From assembly GCF_030137545.1 (NCBI RefSeq), contig NZ_JARUVL010000001.1, forward strand, positions 186,001-250,000: DNA of 64,000 bases, read 5' to 3'. This stretch comes from Virgibacillus sp. LDC-1. GTDB lineage: Bacteria > Bacillota > Bacilli > Bacillales > Amphibacillaceae. Numbering within the stretch: position 1 is the stretch's first letter; the number at the start of each line of letters is the position of its first letter. The translations under genes were made by a program, and so were the position numbers. This document shows positions 25,240-33,344 of the stretch, one piece after another. The notes under the pieces were generated by a model, which saw only the letters and a program-made list of their open reading frames with translations, ran no database searches and was not told where the DNA came from.

Positions 25240-26697
25240 ATGAATTTTACACAACTTGAAGGACAGTATATTGCTGGAGAATGGCGAGACGGAAATAGCG
25301 AACGTGCAATGGAGAATCGCAATCCTTATAATGGAAAGCTAATTGCTACATACAAGGCTGCTACTATTCAAGATTTAGATGCTGCTTATGTTTCTGCTCA
25401 AACGGTTCAGAAAGAATGGGCTCGCGTTAATCCGGTTAATCAACGTGAAGTATTTGAACGTGCGGTTGCTTATATAGAGGAACAGCATGAATCTATTGTT
25501 GATGTTATTATTGAAGAAATTGGTGGAACAAGATTAAAGGCAGAATTTGAGATCGGATTAGTTAAGAATATGCTAAAGGAAGCAGCAACATTTCCATTTC
25601 GAATGGAAGGAAAAATTATGCCATCTCCAATTGATCATAAAGAAAACCGCGTGTATCGTGTTCCAATTGGCGTGGTAGGTGTCATTAGTCCATTTAACTT
25701 TCCATTTTTTCTCTCAATGAAATCTGTTGCACCAGCGTTAGCGGCAGGGAATGGTGTTGTTTTAAAGCCGCATGAGCATACTGCTATTACAGGCGGTACG
25801 ATGATTGCAAAGATTTTTGAAGCAGCTGGACTACCAAAAGGACTGTTAAATGTTGTAACAACAGAGATAGCTGAAATAGGGGATCGCTTTGTTGAACATC
25901 CAATTCCGAGAGCAATTTCTTTTACAGGCTCTACCGCTATCGGAAAGCATATTGGTGCATTAGCTGGAAAACATTTAAAAGAGGTTCATTTGGAGCTTGG
26001 AGGGAACAGTGCATTAATCGTATTAGATGATGCCGATATCGATCTTGCGGTAAGTGCTGCTGTATTCAGTCGTTTTACACACCAGGGGCAAATTTGTATG
26101 TCAGCAAATCGCCTAGTTGTTCATGAAAAAATATATGATGAATTCGTAGAAAAGTATATTGCCAAAGTTTCTACACTTACATGTGGTGACCCACGCGATG
26201 CAAATACAATTATTGGTCCATTGATTAATGAACGCCAAGTTAATAATACGGTGGCAATTGTTGAAAAAGCGTTGAGTGAAGGAGCTACGCCATTGTTGAA
26301 GGGCAAGGTAGATGGCAATACGATGGAACCTGTTGTTTTTGGAAATGTTACAACAGAAATGACATTGGCAAAAGAAGAATTATTTGCTCCGGTAATTTCC
26401 ATTATGAAAGCGTCCAGCGATGAGGAAATATTACGTCTTGTTAACGACACGCCATATGGCTTAAGTGGAGCGGTTCATACGAAAGATGTTGAACGGGGTG
26501 CTGAATTAGCGAAGCAAATGGATACTGGTATGATTCACATCAATGATGGAACAATTAATGATGAGCCTAATGTAGCCTTTGGTGGAATGAAGCATTCAGG
26601 TGTGGGACGCTTAAATGGCGAATGGAGTTTAGATGCGTTTACTACATTTAAATGGATCTCCGTTCAACATGTAAAGCGGCAATATCCATATTCGTAA
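25240..26697 (+). CDS. yfmT: Aldehyde dehydrogenase (YfmT/vanillin dehydrogenase-like)
   Basis: A 485-residue NAD(P)-dependent aldehyde dehydrogenase. Key sites: PFNFPFFLSMKSVAPALAAGN and KPHEH (cofactor), FTGSTAIGKHIG, catalytic Glu in HLELGGNSALIV, catalytic Cys in HQGQICMSANR, and EELFAPV. Size and neighbour match B. subtilis YfmT, reported to oxidise vanillin/benzaldehyde-type substrates. Probably cotranscribed with the soluble chemoreceptor upstream. Confidence 0.88.
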   Translation: MNFTQLEGQYIAGEWRDGNSERAMENRNPYNGKLIATYKAATIQDLDAAYVSAQTVQKEWARVNPVNQREVFERAVAYIEEQHESIVDVIIEEIGGTRLKAEFEIGLVKNMLKEAATFPFRMEGKIMPSPIDHKENRVYRVPIGVVGVISPFNFPFFLSMKSVAPALAAGNGVVLKPHEHTAITGGTMIAKIFEAAGLPKGLLNVVTTEIAEIGDRFVEHPIPRAISFTGSTAIGKHIGALAGKHLKEVHLELGGNSALIVLDDADIDLAVSAAVFSRFTHQGQICMSANRLVVHEKIYDEFVEKYIAKVSTLTCGDPRDANTIIGPLINERQVNNTVAIVEKALSEGATPLLKGKVDGNTMEPVVFGNVTTEMTLAKEELFAPVISIMKASSDEEILRLVNDTPYGLSGAVHTKDVERGAELAKQMDTGMIHINDGTINDEPNVAFGGMKHSGVGRLNGEWSLDAFTTFKWISVQHVKRQYPYS

Positions 26698-26720
26698 CAG
26701 GTGCTATATAGTATCACTCG

Positions 26721-26760
26721 AGAGGGACTTCTGAAAGGAAGTTTCCTCTTTTTTTTTTTT
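26721..26760 (+). terminator. Terminator of yfmS-yfmT
   Basis: Stem AGAGGGACTTC (26721-26731) / GAAGTTTCCTCT (26738-26749) with a long T tract of about 12. Confidence 0.9.
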
Positions 26761-26901
26761 GCACACTGAACTTGAATTTATTGTTTTTGATAGCCTATTT
26801 CGCTACAATATATAAGAACATTTATTCTTATAATAAAAATATAGATTTGCAATATAAAGTTTTCATTAGGTTATTTTTTGATGAACAGGTGGAGAGATGA
26901 T

Positions 26902-27780
26902 ATGAAAATTGGTTATGCTTGCATAAATATGAGTTTAAAGAAAAAATTCCGAACATGTCGTGTTGCCACAGCAGAAAAAGAGGGTGTTCCCAAGCTAAAA
27001 GAGCTGACGTTGGAAAACCTGCGCTTAACAAAAGAAATTATTGAATGGAATATTGCCCATGGTATATATTTTTATCGCATAAGCAGTGATATCGTTGTTT
27101 TAGCAACACATCCAGTTAATACGTGGGATTGGGCGGAAGATCAGGATGTGCAAACAATCTGTAATGACATAAAAGCATTACAAGAAAAACATGGATTGCG
27201 ATTGTCCATGCATCCTGGGCAATACAGTGTATTAAACTCACCACGAGCAGAAGTGGTTGAAAATACAATCGCTGATTTAAACTATCATGCTACCTTAATG
27301 GAGCTTACTGGTGCAACGGACATGATCCTTCATCTCGGAGGGAAGTATGGTGATAAAGAGGAAGCATTAGCACGATTAATGGAACAAACGAAGCGGCTAC
27401 CAGCTAAAATTTTGCAGAAGCTGCGTTTTGAAAATGATGATAAAATTTTCGATTTAGAAGATGTGCTTTATGTATGTGAAGCTACAGGGATTCCAGCTTG
27501 CTTTGACATTCATCATCATTATTGTAATCCCGCAACAAAGGAGTTATCTGCATTACTTCCTGCTGTTTGGAAAACGTGGAAGCAAGGAGAAGTTCCAAAA
27601 GTGCACATTAGCTCAGGGAAGGAATTTCCCACTGATAGAAGGCATCATGATTATATATTTCCAGACGATTTTGACCGATTAATACACTATTTAAATGGTG
27701 CTGATGTTGATGTGATGGTGGAAGCAAAGCAAAAGGATCTCGCTGCGCTTCGTTTACAGCAATACATCGTTGAAAGATAA
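26902..27780 (+). CDS. uvsE: UV damage endonuclease (UvsE/UVDE)
   Basis: A 292-residue TIM-barrel endonuclease that nicks 5' of UV photoproducts. Characteristic segments: GYACINMSL at the N terminus, RISSDIVVLATHP, SMHPGQYSVLNSP (metal His), LHLGGKYGDKEEAL, LRFENDD, and CFDIHHHYCNP with the metal-binding His cluster. ATG 26902 has GGTGGAGAG upstream; the earlier in-frame ATG 26881 would include the ribosome site. Single gene, acting in photolyase-independent alternative excision repair. Confidence 0.93.
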   Translation: MKIGYACINMSLKKKFRTCRVATAEKEGVPKLKELTLENLRLTKEIIEWNIAHGIYFYRISSDIVVLATHPVNTWDWAEDQDVQTICNDIKALQEKHGLRLSMHPGQYSVLNSPRAEVVENTIADLNYHATLMELTGATDMILHLGGKYGDKEEALARLMEQTKRLPAKILQKLRFENDDKIFDLEDVLYVCEATGIPACFDIHHHYCNPATKELSALLPAVWKTWKQGEVPKVHISSGKEFPTDRRHHDYIFPDDFDRLIHYLNGADVDVMVEAKQKDLAALRLQQYIVER

Positions 27781-27804
27781 ATAGTGTAAGGAGCATTGTC
27801 TCCA

Positions 27805-27857
27805 TGAAAAAAGGCTGTGACAATGATCGCTTCTTAAAATGCGGTTGTCACAGCCTT
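27805..27857 (-). terminator. Terminator of the lacI-type gene (possibly shared with uvsE)
   Basis: Perfect 13-bp arms AAGGCTGTGACAA (27811-27823) / TTGTCACAGCCTT (27845-27857). On the minus strand it ends in a T6 run (27810-27805), downstream of the LacI-family gene. Confidence 0.85.
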
Positions 27858-27906
27858 ATATGATTACTAAAGGATAGTGTTCCCTAAATGAGTGCTCTTG
27901 ATTAAT

Positions 27907-28926
27907 TTAAATCTCTTTTACACTATTTTTAACGACTAACCTTGGAGAAAGACAAAGACTTTCATATGATTTATTTGGGTCTTGTAGCTTGGAAAATAAT
28001 AGTTGGACAGCATGTTTTCCTAATTGTTCTACATCCTGCTCGATAGAAGTAAGCTCTACACCGAAGACATATGGATAAATAGAATTATCATAACCAACAA
28101 CTGAAAAGTCATCTGGAACACGCTTACCATTTTCATACACACTTTTTAAAAATCCTAGTGTCATCATATCGTTCGTAATAAATACAGCGGTAATATCCTT
28201 ATCAAGTATTTGATTTCCTGCTTCATATCCACTGTCAATGCGGTAATCTCCTTGTAGCACATAGCCAGGCTTAATCGTACTATTGAATTCCTTCATTGCT
28301 TTATAATACCCACGAAGACGAAGGTTCCCGTTATAGGACATTTCCGAGCTTGCGATACAGGCAATTTTTCGGTGACCATTTTCTAAAAGGTGACGCACCG
28401 CCAAATAAGCGCCAAGCTCGTTGTCATACGTTATTTTGTCACAAGAAAGCTCTGGATAAATTCGGTCAATTAACACATACGGGATAGAAGCTTTACTTAA
28501 TTTCTCTAACCGATCGATTATTTCAGTATTATCGCTATAGGATGAATCACTTGGAATGATAAACATTCCTTCTACAGAACGAGAAGCAAGTAAATTAATT
28601 AGTTCTAAGTCGTTGTCGTATTCGTTGTTTGAATTAACAATCATCAGCATATAGCCTTTTTCACGACAATATGCTTCTATGTTTTTTGCTAATGAGGAAA
28701 AGAATATATTTTCAATATCTGGAATAATTAAGCCTAATGTTTGTGTTTTCTTTGTTACTAGGCTTCTAGCGATTTGATTTGCTGAGTAGTTGTATTCCTC
28801 GGCGATTTCCTTTATTTTCTTACGCTTTTCATTTGATATTCGACATGGTCGATTATTTAAGACGAGCGAAACTGCACTCGGGGATACGTTTGCTTTTTTG
28901 GCAATATCCTTAATCGTGATTTTCAT
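27907..28926 (-). CDS. LacI-family repressor of nucleoside/ribose operon
   Basis: A 339-residue LacI/GalR regulator: N-terminal HTH TIKDIAKKANVSPSAVSLVLNN and hinge ANQIARSLVTKKTQTLGLIIP, then a periplasmic-binding-like effector domain (about 60-335). It lies downstream of the DcuC-type transporter, nucleoside hydrolase and ribokinase genes. Two GTAAAA..TTTTATC operators flank the rbsK promoter, so it is the probable RbsR-like repressor of that operon; ribose or a ribosyl compound would be the inducer (inference). A terminator separates it from the transporter gene. Confidence 0.9.
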   Translation of the reverse strand: MKITIKDIAKKANVSPSAVSLVLNNRPCRISNEKRKKIKEIAEEYNYSANQIARSLVTKKTQTLGLIIPDIENIFFSSLAKNIEAYCREKGYMLMIVNSNNEYDNDLELINLLASRSVEGMFIIPSDSSYSDNTEIIDRLEKLSKASIPYVLIDRIYPELSCDKITYDNELGAYLAVRHLLENGHRKIACIASSEMSYNGNLRLRGYYKAMKEFNSTIKPGYVLQGDYRIDSGYEAGNQILDKDITAVFITNDMMTLGFLKSVYENGKRVPDDFSVVGYDNSIYPYVFGVELTSIEQDVEQLGKHAVQLLFSKLQDPNKSYESLCLSPRLVVKNSVKEI

Positions 28927-29087
28927 TATGCATAGGCCTCTTTCTATCCAATATTAAAAAGCACCTTTTTAAAGGATTCCATTCTATTATCGGCGAATAA
29001 AGCCTAAATGGCAATGTAAAAAGTCCAACTCACGATTCCGAAAACGGACAAAGCTTCTAAGTAGCATAGGCTATCCTTTCTCTAATA

Positions 29088-29121
29088 AACAAACAGAGGG
29101 GGAAGAATCCCGCCTCTGTTT
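29088..29121 (-). terminator. Terminator after the DcuC-type transporter gene
   Basis: Stem AAACAGAGG (29091-29099) / CCTCTGTTT (29113-29121), followed on the minus strand by GTTTATTAG. Confidence 0.75.
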
Positions 29122-29132
29122 AACGTTTCATT

Positions 29133-30479
29133 TTATAAGAAAAAAATCATTGATAGTATAAACATGAACACGACACCAGAGATCATTGGGACGGATGTTC
29201 GCTTAATAATATCTAATGGATCGAGCTTTAATGTACCCGCAATTATGAGAACAACGGCAGCTACAGGTGATACTGCTCTAAATAAGTTTCCTGCTAGTCC
29301 CATCGGAATGGAAATAGCAATTGGGCTAATTCCTGCTGCTTCTGCAAGTGGAACCATTAAAGGAACCATTGCGAAGAACAACGCAATTCCACTACCACTT
29401 AATAATACAATTAATGCCGTAAGGGCAACCATAATTAATGGAAGGATAAAGGATACATTGCCACCTTGCAAGTGCCCCATGGATTGCTGAAGCTCGTTAA
29501 TTAATCCAATCGATTTTAAACCTGTTACAAAAACAGATGCTGCAACAATTAATGCAACGATTGGGAATACTTTCCCCATGCCTTCGAAAAACTTTTCCGT
29601 ATTGGAGAGTACTGCCTTATCGCCTTTGTGACGAATTAATTCACAAATAATTGCCAGGATGAGTGATACTAAAACAGCTGATTCGACACCGATAGAAATC
29701 GTTATGCCAGCTGTTAATTCTAGGATAAACGAAATAAGAAGTAAAATTATTGGAAATACAGGAAGAATACCATATACTGCTTTGAAAAGGGATCCGCCTT
29801 TAATTTCGTCTACTTTTTGCACTTCAATTTCTTCGTGATGTCCAGTGTGTTCCAGCTTCTTGTCCATTCGTTTTTGCCATAAATAGTGTACGAGTGCTAT
29901 GAAAAGAAGGGTCGGTAAAGATACGATAGCATGATAACTAAATACATAGTTGGTAACATTCATATCCGCGAACTGCGCATATTTTGCAAGTTCTTCAGCG
30001 ATTGCTACATTGTCACTTCCAAGTGGTGTTGGAATAATCGTTGCTGATGTTGCAATAATTGCAGCAATGGTCAATGTAGACATTTTCGCTTGTTTTAAAA
30101 CAGGATACAATGTTGCTAATAATAGAATAGCTAATGTTGATGCACTTGGAATAACTAAGGAAAGTAGATTTCCTAATAGAAACACGATGGGAACGAGTAC
30201 ATATACAGATTTGACCTTGCCAATCGGTTTTGTCAATAATTGTACCGTAACATCATTAGCACCGATGGATGTCATATATGCCGTGTATCCACCAAGTATT
30301 AAAATAATCAACCCGGCTTTACTAAAGGTATCCTTAAACTGCTCAACAATGACCTGTAGTGGATCGAGTAGTGGAGAGCCGGTTGATTCAAAGTCTTTGA
30401 TAGCAATATCGTTCCCCATCCCAATACTGATTAAAATAAGAACAATCCCCATCATAAATAATGCGATTTTAATATCCAT
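29133..30479 (-). CDS. DcuC-family anion/nucleoside transporter, N-terminal helix separated by a stop
   Basis: A 448-residue, roughly 12-helix permease of the DcuC (C4-dicarboxylate uptake C) family: GGYTAYMTSIGANDVTVQLLTKPIG, VIPSASTLAILLLATLYPVL, ATSATIIPTPLGSDN, GLAGNLFRAVSPVAAV. In this operon it probably imports a nucleoside or related compound, not a dicarboxylate (inference). Its ATG (30479) has no ribosome site. Immediately upstream and in the same frame are AAA, a TAA stop and a 22-codon frame encoding what looks like the missing first transmembrane helix. The gene is either broken by a single nonsense change or translated by reinitiation. Confidence 0.8.
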   Translation of the reverse strand: MDIKIALFMMGIVLILISIGMGNDIAIKDFESTGSPLLDPLQVIVEQFKDTFSKAGLIILILGGYTAYMTSIGANDVTVQLLTKPIGKVKSVYVLVPIVFLLGNLLSLVIPSASTLAILLLATLYPVLKQAKMSTLTIAAIIATSATIIPTPLGSDNVAIAEELAKYAQFADMNVTNYVFSYHAIVSLPTLLFIALVHYLWQKRMDKKLEHTGHHEEIEVQKVDEIKGGSLFKAVYGILPVFPIILLLISFILELTAGITISIGVESAVLVSLILAIICELIRHKGDKAVLSNTEKFFEGMGKVFPIVALIVAASVFVTGLKSIGLINELQQSMGHLQGGNVSFILPLIMVALTALIVLLSGSGIALFFAMVPLMVPLAEAAGISPIAISIPMGLAGNLFRAVSPVAAVVLIIAGTLKLDPLDIIKRTSVPMISGVVFMFILSMIFFL

Positions 30480-30482
30480 TTT

Positions 30483-30551
30483 TTAAATTAGCATATATCC
30501 GAGAATTACAACAGCTAATATAGCTGAACTATACATAATGATATCCTGCAT
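30483..30551 (-). pseudogene. Detached N-terminal helix of the DcuC-type transporter
   Basis: ATG at 30551 lies 10 bases after a strong GGAGGT site; 22 hydrophobic codons (ending ILGYMLI) then TAA at 30485-30483, AAA, and the ATG of the transporter, all in one frame. DcuC of E. coli has a corresponding first helix running straight into the next, with a Lys where the stop now lies, so AAA to TAA would explain it. Alternatively a deliberate upstream peptide with coupled reinitiation. Confidence 0.6.
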
Positions 30552-30583
30552 AAGGAATCATACCTCCTTTATTATATCTGTAA

Positions 30584-31507
30584 TTAGTTACATTTTTTCA
30601 GACTTTCCATAAACCATTTCTTGAATTCATCTGGATTAATATCGATACAAACCTTTGCATTTACTTCTTTTCCAAGATATCCTTTTAAGTCGACAACTGT
30701 ACAACCCGCCGTTAATGTACCGTTTAGTTCAACATCAACATGTGTGTCAACTGCTTCAAACATGGAAGGTTGGAGCAAGTAAGCTATCGCTGAGCTATCA
30801 TACATTTTAAGTCCTGTTTTCATACTTCCGCCACGATATTTTTGGAAAAGATGAAAAATCATATTTCCTGTTTTGTTCATATCCTTTAGCTTTTGACTAT
30901 CCTCTGGATAAACAAGCGCTTTCAAACCAACATCAAGTCCAACCATTACGATTGGGATCCCGCTATTAAAGACAATCTTCGCAGCTTCTGGATCGGCAAA
31001 AATATTAAATTCTGCCATAACACCTGCATTTCCTCTGCTTGCTGAACCACCCATAAGAACAATTTCTTGAATGTTCGTTGTTACCTCTGGATAGAGACGA
31101 AGTAAAAGTGCAATATTCGTTAGTGGTCCAATTGGAACGATTGTGATCGGCTCTTTACTCGACATGATTTCTTTATGCATGGCATTAACCGCGTGATCGC
31201 TTAGAAGCTTGTTTGGCTCCGGCTCTTCAAATTCATATCCATCCATTCCTGTTTCGCCATGAATATTGCTAGCATCAATCGGCGCTTTAATAAGTGGTCT
31301 GTTCGCCCCAGCAGCAACAGGAACATCTTTTTCAAAGAACTTCATGAGTCTGAGTGCATTATAGGTTACTTTTTCCAAGCTTACATTACCTGCAACTGTT
31401 GTGATTAAACGAACGTCGAGTTCTTCACTGTACAATGCAATTGCTAAGGCAACAGCATCATCTATACCAGGATCTGTATCAATAATGATTGGTCTTTTAT
31501 TCATCAT
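30584..31507 (-). CDS. Ribonucleoside hydrolase (IunH/Rih family)
   Basis: A 307-residue nucleoside hydrolase splitting ribonucleosides to base and ribose. The Ca-binding motif IIIDTDPGIDDAVALAIAL is at the N terminus; ITIVPIGPLTNIALLL, VLMGGSASRGNAGVMAEFNIFADPEAA and the late Asp in KMYDSSAIAYLLQP complete the site. The residue before that Asp is usually His (HDPxA) in inosine-uridine hydrolases; here it is Tyr, hinting at altered base activation. Overlaps the ribokinase gene by 11 bases, forming a cleave-then-phosphorylate ribose pathway. Confidence 0.9.
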   Translation of the reverse strand: MMNKRPIIIDTDPGIDDAVALAIALYSEELDVRLITTVAGNVSLEKVTYNALRLMKFFEKDVPVAAGANRPLIKAPIDASNIHGETGMDGYEFEEPEPNKLLSDHAVNAMHKEIMSSKEPITIVPIGPLTNIALLLRLYPEVTTNIQEIVLMGGSASRGNAGVMAEFNIFADPEAAKIVFNSGIPIVMVGLDVGLKALVYPEDSQKLKDMNKTGNMIFHLFQKYRGGSMKTGLKMYDSSAIAYLLQPSMFEAVDTHVDVELNGTLTAGCTVVDLKGYLGKEVNAKVCIDINPDEFKKWFMESLKKCN

Positions 31508-32423
31508 GTTTTTCCTCCTTAAATTGTTCTACTTCTTCTTTATATGGAATAGATTCTTGTGCACCTTGTTTAGAGATGGTGATTGCAGCAGCCTTTGTCG
31601 CATATTGCATACTTTCTTTTATTGGTCGTCCCATAGCAAGAGAGCTAGCGAGCGTTCCAATATACGTATCGCCGGCAGCTGTCGTATCAACACTTGTGAC
31701 TTGCATACTAGGAACAAAAATAAATTGTTGGTGACTTCCAAAAACGCTTCCATTTGCACCAAGCGTTATGATAACGGATTGGACGCCATGTTCAAGATAG
31801 TATTCTATCGATTTTTTGCAATCGCTTTCTGTTTCTGGATAGATATTTGTTAACATTTGATTTTCCCACTGATTAACAACCAACAAATCAATTTCCTTGT
31901 AAAGTGTGATTGGTATTTGCTTTGCAGGTGCTGGATTAAAAATCGTATACAAGCCATGTCTTTTTGCAGTAGTAATTGCATTTACAACTGTATCGAAATC
32001 GCTTTCAAACTGGGTTAAGAATATATCTCCTTCTTTGGTGAGTGTGTTTATAGCGTTTAAGATATCGGTATTATTCGTAATATAATTTGCTCCTGCACTA
32101 AGAATAATGCGATTATCTCCTTTATGTCGTGTAATAATGGCTACTCCTGTGGACGCTTCCTTCGTTTTCGTTACGTTTTGGCAATCCACACCATAGCTGT
32201 TTAATGCAGAAACTAGCTGATTGCCAAAGATGTCATCGCCAACAGTACCAATCATAAAGGTAGATGCCCCATTTTTCTGGGCTGCCACTGCCTGGTTTGC
32301 TCCCTTCCCACCAGGAGTCATATAAAAATCTTTGCCGTCAATAGTTTCTCCATTTCGTGGCATTTGTTCTGCCTCAATAGACAAATCCATATTTAAACTG
32401 CCAAACACGAGGATTTTTTTCAT
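31497..32423 (-). CDS. rbsK: Ribokinase
   Basis: A 308-residue PfkB-family kinase: FGSLNMDLSIEAEQMPRNGET, GGKGANQAVAAQKNGA, and the anion-hole/catalytic motif DTTAAGDTYIGTLA with the base Asp. Phosphorylates ribose released by the adjacent nucleoside hydrolase. First gene of the minus-strand operon, ribosome site GAGAGGAG, controlled by a promoter overlapped by a LacI-type operator. Confidence 0.92.
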   Translation of the reverse strand: MKKILVFGSLNMDLSIEAEQMPRNGETIDGKDFYMTPGGKGANQAVAAQKNGASTFMIGTVGDDIFGNQLVSALNSYGVDCQNVTKTKEASTGVAIITRHKGDNRIILSAGANYITNNTDILNAINTLTKEGDIFLTQFESDFDTVVNAITTAKRHGLYTIFNPAPAKQIPITLYKEIDLLVVNQWENQMLTNIYPETESDCKKSIEYYLEHGVQSVIITLGANGSVFGSHQQFIFVPSMQVTSVDTTAAGDTYIGTLASSLAMGRPIKESMQYATKAAAITISKQGAQESIPYKEEVEQFKEEKHDE

Positions 32424-32447
32424 GCTTCATGCTCCTCTCAACAATGG

Positions 32448-32535
32448 TAAAACGTTTTATCAGTTAAGTTTACCACCATGATTTAATTTACGTCAATATT
32501 TTTTAGCGACTTTTTTTTACCAGTAAAAACTTTTA
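32448..32535 (-). promoter_or_regulatory. rbsK promoter with two LacI-type operators
   Basis: On the minus strand TTGACG (32496-32491) and TAAACT (32472-32467), 18 apart. The perfect palindrome TAAAACGTTTTA (32448-32459) covers the predicted start site. A second, weaker copy TAAAAACTTTTA (32524-32535) lies 76 bases away centre to centre, upstream of the -35. The shared GTAAAA..TTTTATC flanks suggest the same regulator and DNA looping. The first copy does not fit the cre consensus at its outer bases. Confidence 0.65.
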
Positions 32536-32664
32536 TCTTCCCCCACATATAACTGGCGGTATTTCTCCAATTAGTCTATGAGACGATAATAAAGCGATAA
32601 ATAGTGAGTTAAGTTGTTAATAAATGTCCGATTCTGTTTTAGTTCGCGACCAGTGGGGAACCCC

Positions 32665-32710
32665 TTGACTGGTTGAAGTTTCACTTTATGATTAGAATTA
32701 CCAATCGGTA
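32665..32710 (+). promoter_or_regulatory. Orphan plus-strand promoter with palindrome
   Basis: TTGACT (32665-32670), 16 bases, TATGAT (32687-32692), then the imperfect palindrome TACCAATCGGTA (32699-32710) at the expected start site. No plus-strand gene follows. The rest of the 417-base gap 32424-32840 holds the rbsK control region and the terminator of the SRPBCC gene; no coding frame is seen. Confidence 0.4.
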
Positions 32711-32800
32711 TGATATTATTTGTTAGGATGGAGATAAGCGTCATTCATTTTCACGGAGCGGGACAAATTAGAAGTTCTAAATAACGAAGGATCTTCAAAT

Positions 32801-32834
32801 AAAAAAGCATGCACCTGTTTTAAGGTACATGCTT
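32801..32834 (-). terminator. Terminator of the KstD-like/SRPBCC operon
   Basis: Arms AAGCATGCACCT (32805-32816) / AGGTACATGCTT (32823-32834), one wobble; T6 on the minus strand at 32806-32801. Confidence 0.85.
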
Positions 32835-32840
32835 CATCGT

Positions 32841-33296
32841 TTATTTAGCGACAGTTTCTTCTTCAACAATTTTGTTGCAAACTGCTTCGGTTAATTCTTT
32901 TGCTGTTTTTGGAACAAAGGACTTAAGAATGGAGTTAATCATTGGCCCCATCATTCCTTTGGCAGTAATATCAAGATTACCAGTTACCTTTGTTTGCGTG
33001 TCTGAAATTTTTTCTGCTTCGAAATAACCATCTCCAGCAAAATTCTCATTAATTCCAGATAAATCAAATGTTACAGTTGTTGGTTCAATCCATTCTTTAA
33101 TATTAATTTTAAGAGATACAGTCTTTTGCATAATACCGATATCACCTTTAAATTTCCAAGTTGATTCTCGATCATTAATAATATTGTGTTCAATATATCC
33201 TGGTACTAATGGAGCCCATTTATTCATATCGCTCACAAAGCTCCAAATATTTTCAATAGGGATGTCTAATACAATTTCGTGTGTTCCACTAGGCAT
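32841..33296 (-). CDS. SRPBCC/CoxG-family protein
   Basis: A 151-residue START/SRPBCC-fold protein (CoxG-like): MPSGTHEIVLDIPIENIWSFVSDMNKWAPLVPGYIE, then GDIGIMQKTVSLKINIKEW and a C-terminal helix LKSFVPKTAKELTEAVCNKI. This fold makes a hydrophobic ligand cavity. It follows a KstD-like flavoprotein gene by 48 bases, so it may bind or present that enzyme's substrate (inference). A paralogue with nearly the same layout is at 40136-40594. Confidence 0.85.
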   Translation of the reverse strand: MPSGTHEIVLDIPIENIWSFVSDMNKWAPLVPGYIEHNIINDRESTWKFKGDIGIMQKTVSLKINIKEWIEPTTVTFDLSGINENFAGDGYFEAEKISDTQTKVTGNLDITAKGMMGPMINSILKSFVPKTAKELTEAVCNKIVEEETVAK

Positions 33297-33344
33297 GAAA
33301 AATTCCTCCTTGAGTTTTGTCGATGTTATTTTAGTAAATATTAT

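Noticed and set aside
29950-30486. 178-codon frame on the plus strand, antisense to the DcuC-type gene
   Set aside because: Shadow of a hydrophobic membrane gene; composition is a mirror of it and there is no ribosome site.
31401-31853. 150-codon plus-strand frame across the rbsK / nucleoside hydrolase junction
   Set aside because: Antisense to two well-supported genes and without a ribosome site.
32448-32459. TAAAACGTTTTA read as a CcpA cre site
   Set aside because: The flanking bases do not fit TGWAANCGNTNWCA; an operator for the operon's own LacI-family protein fits better.
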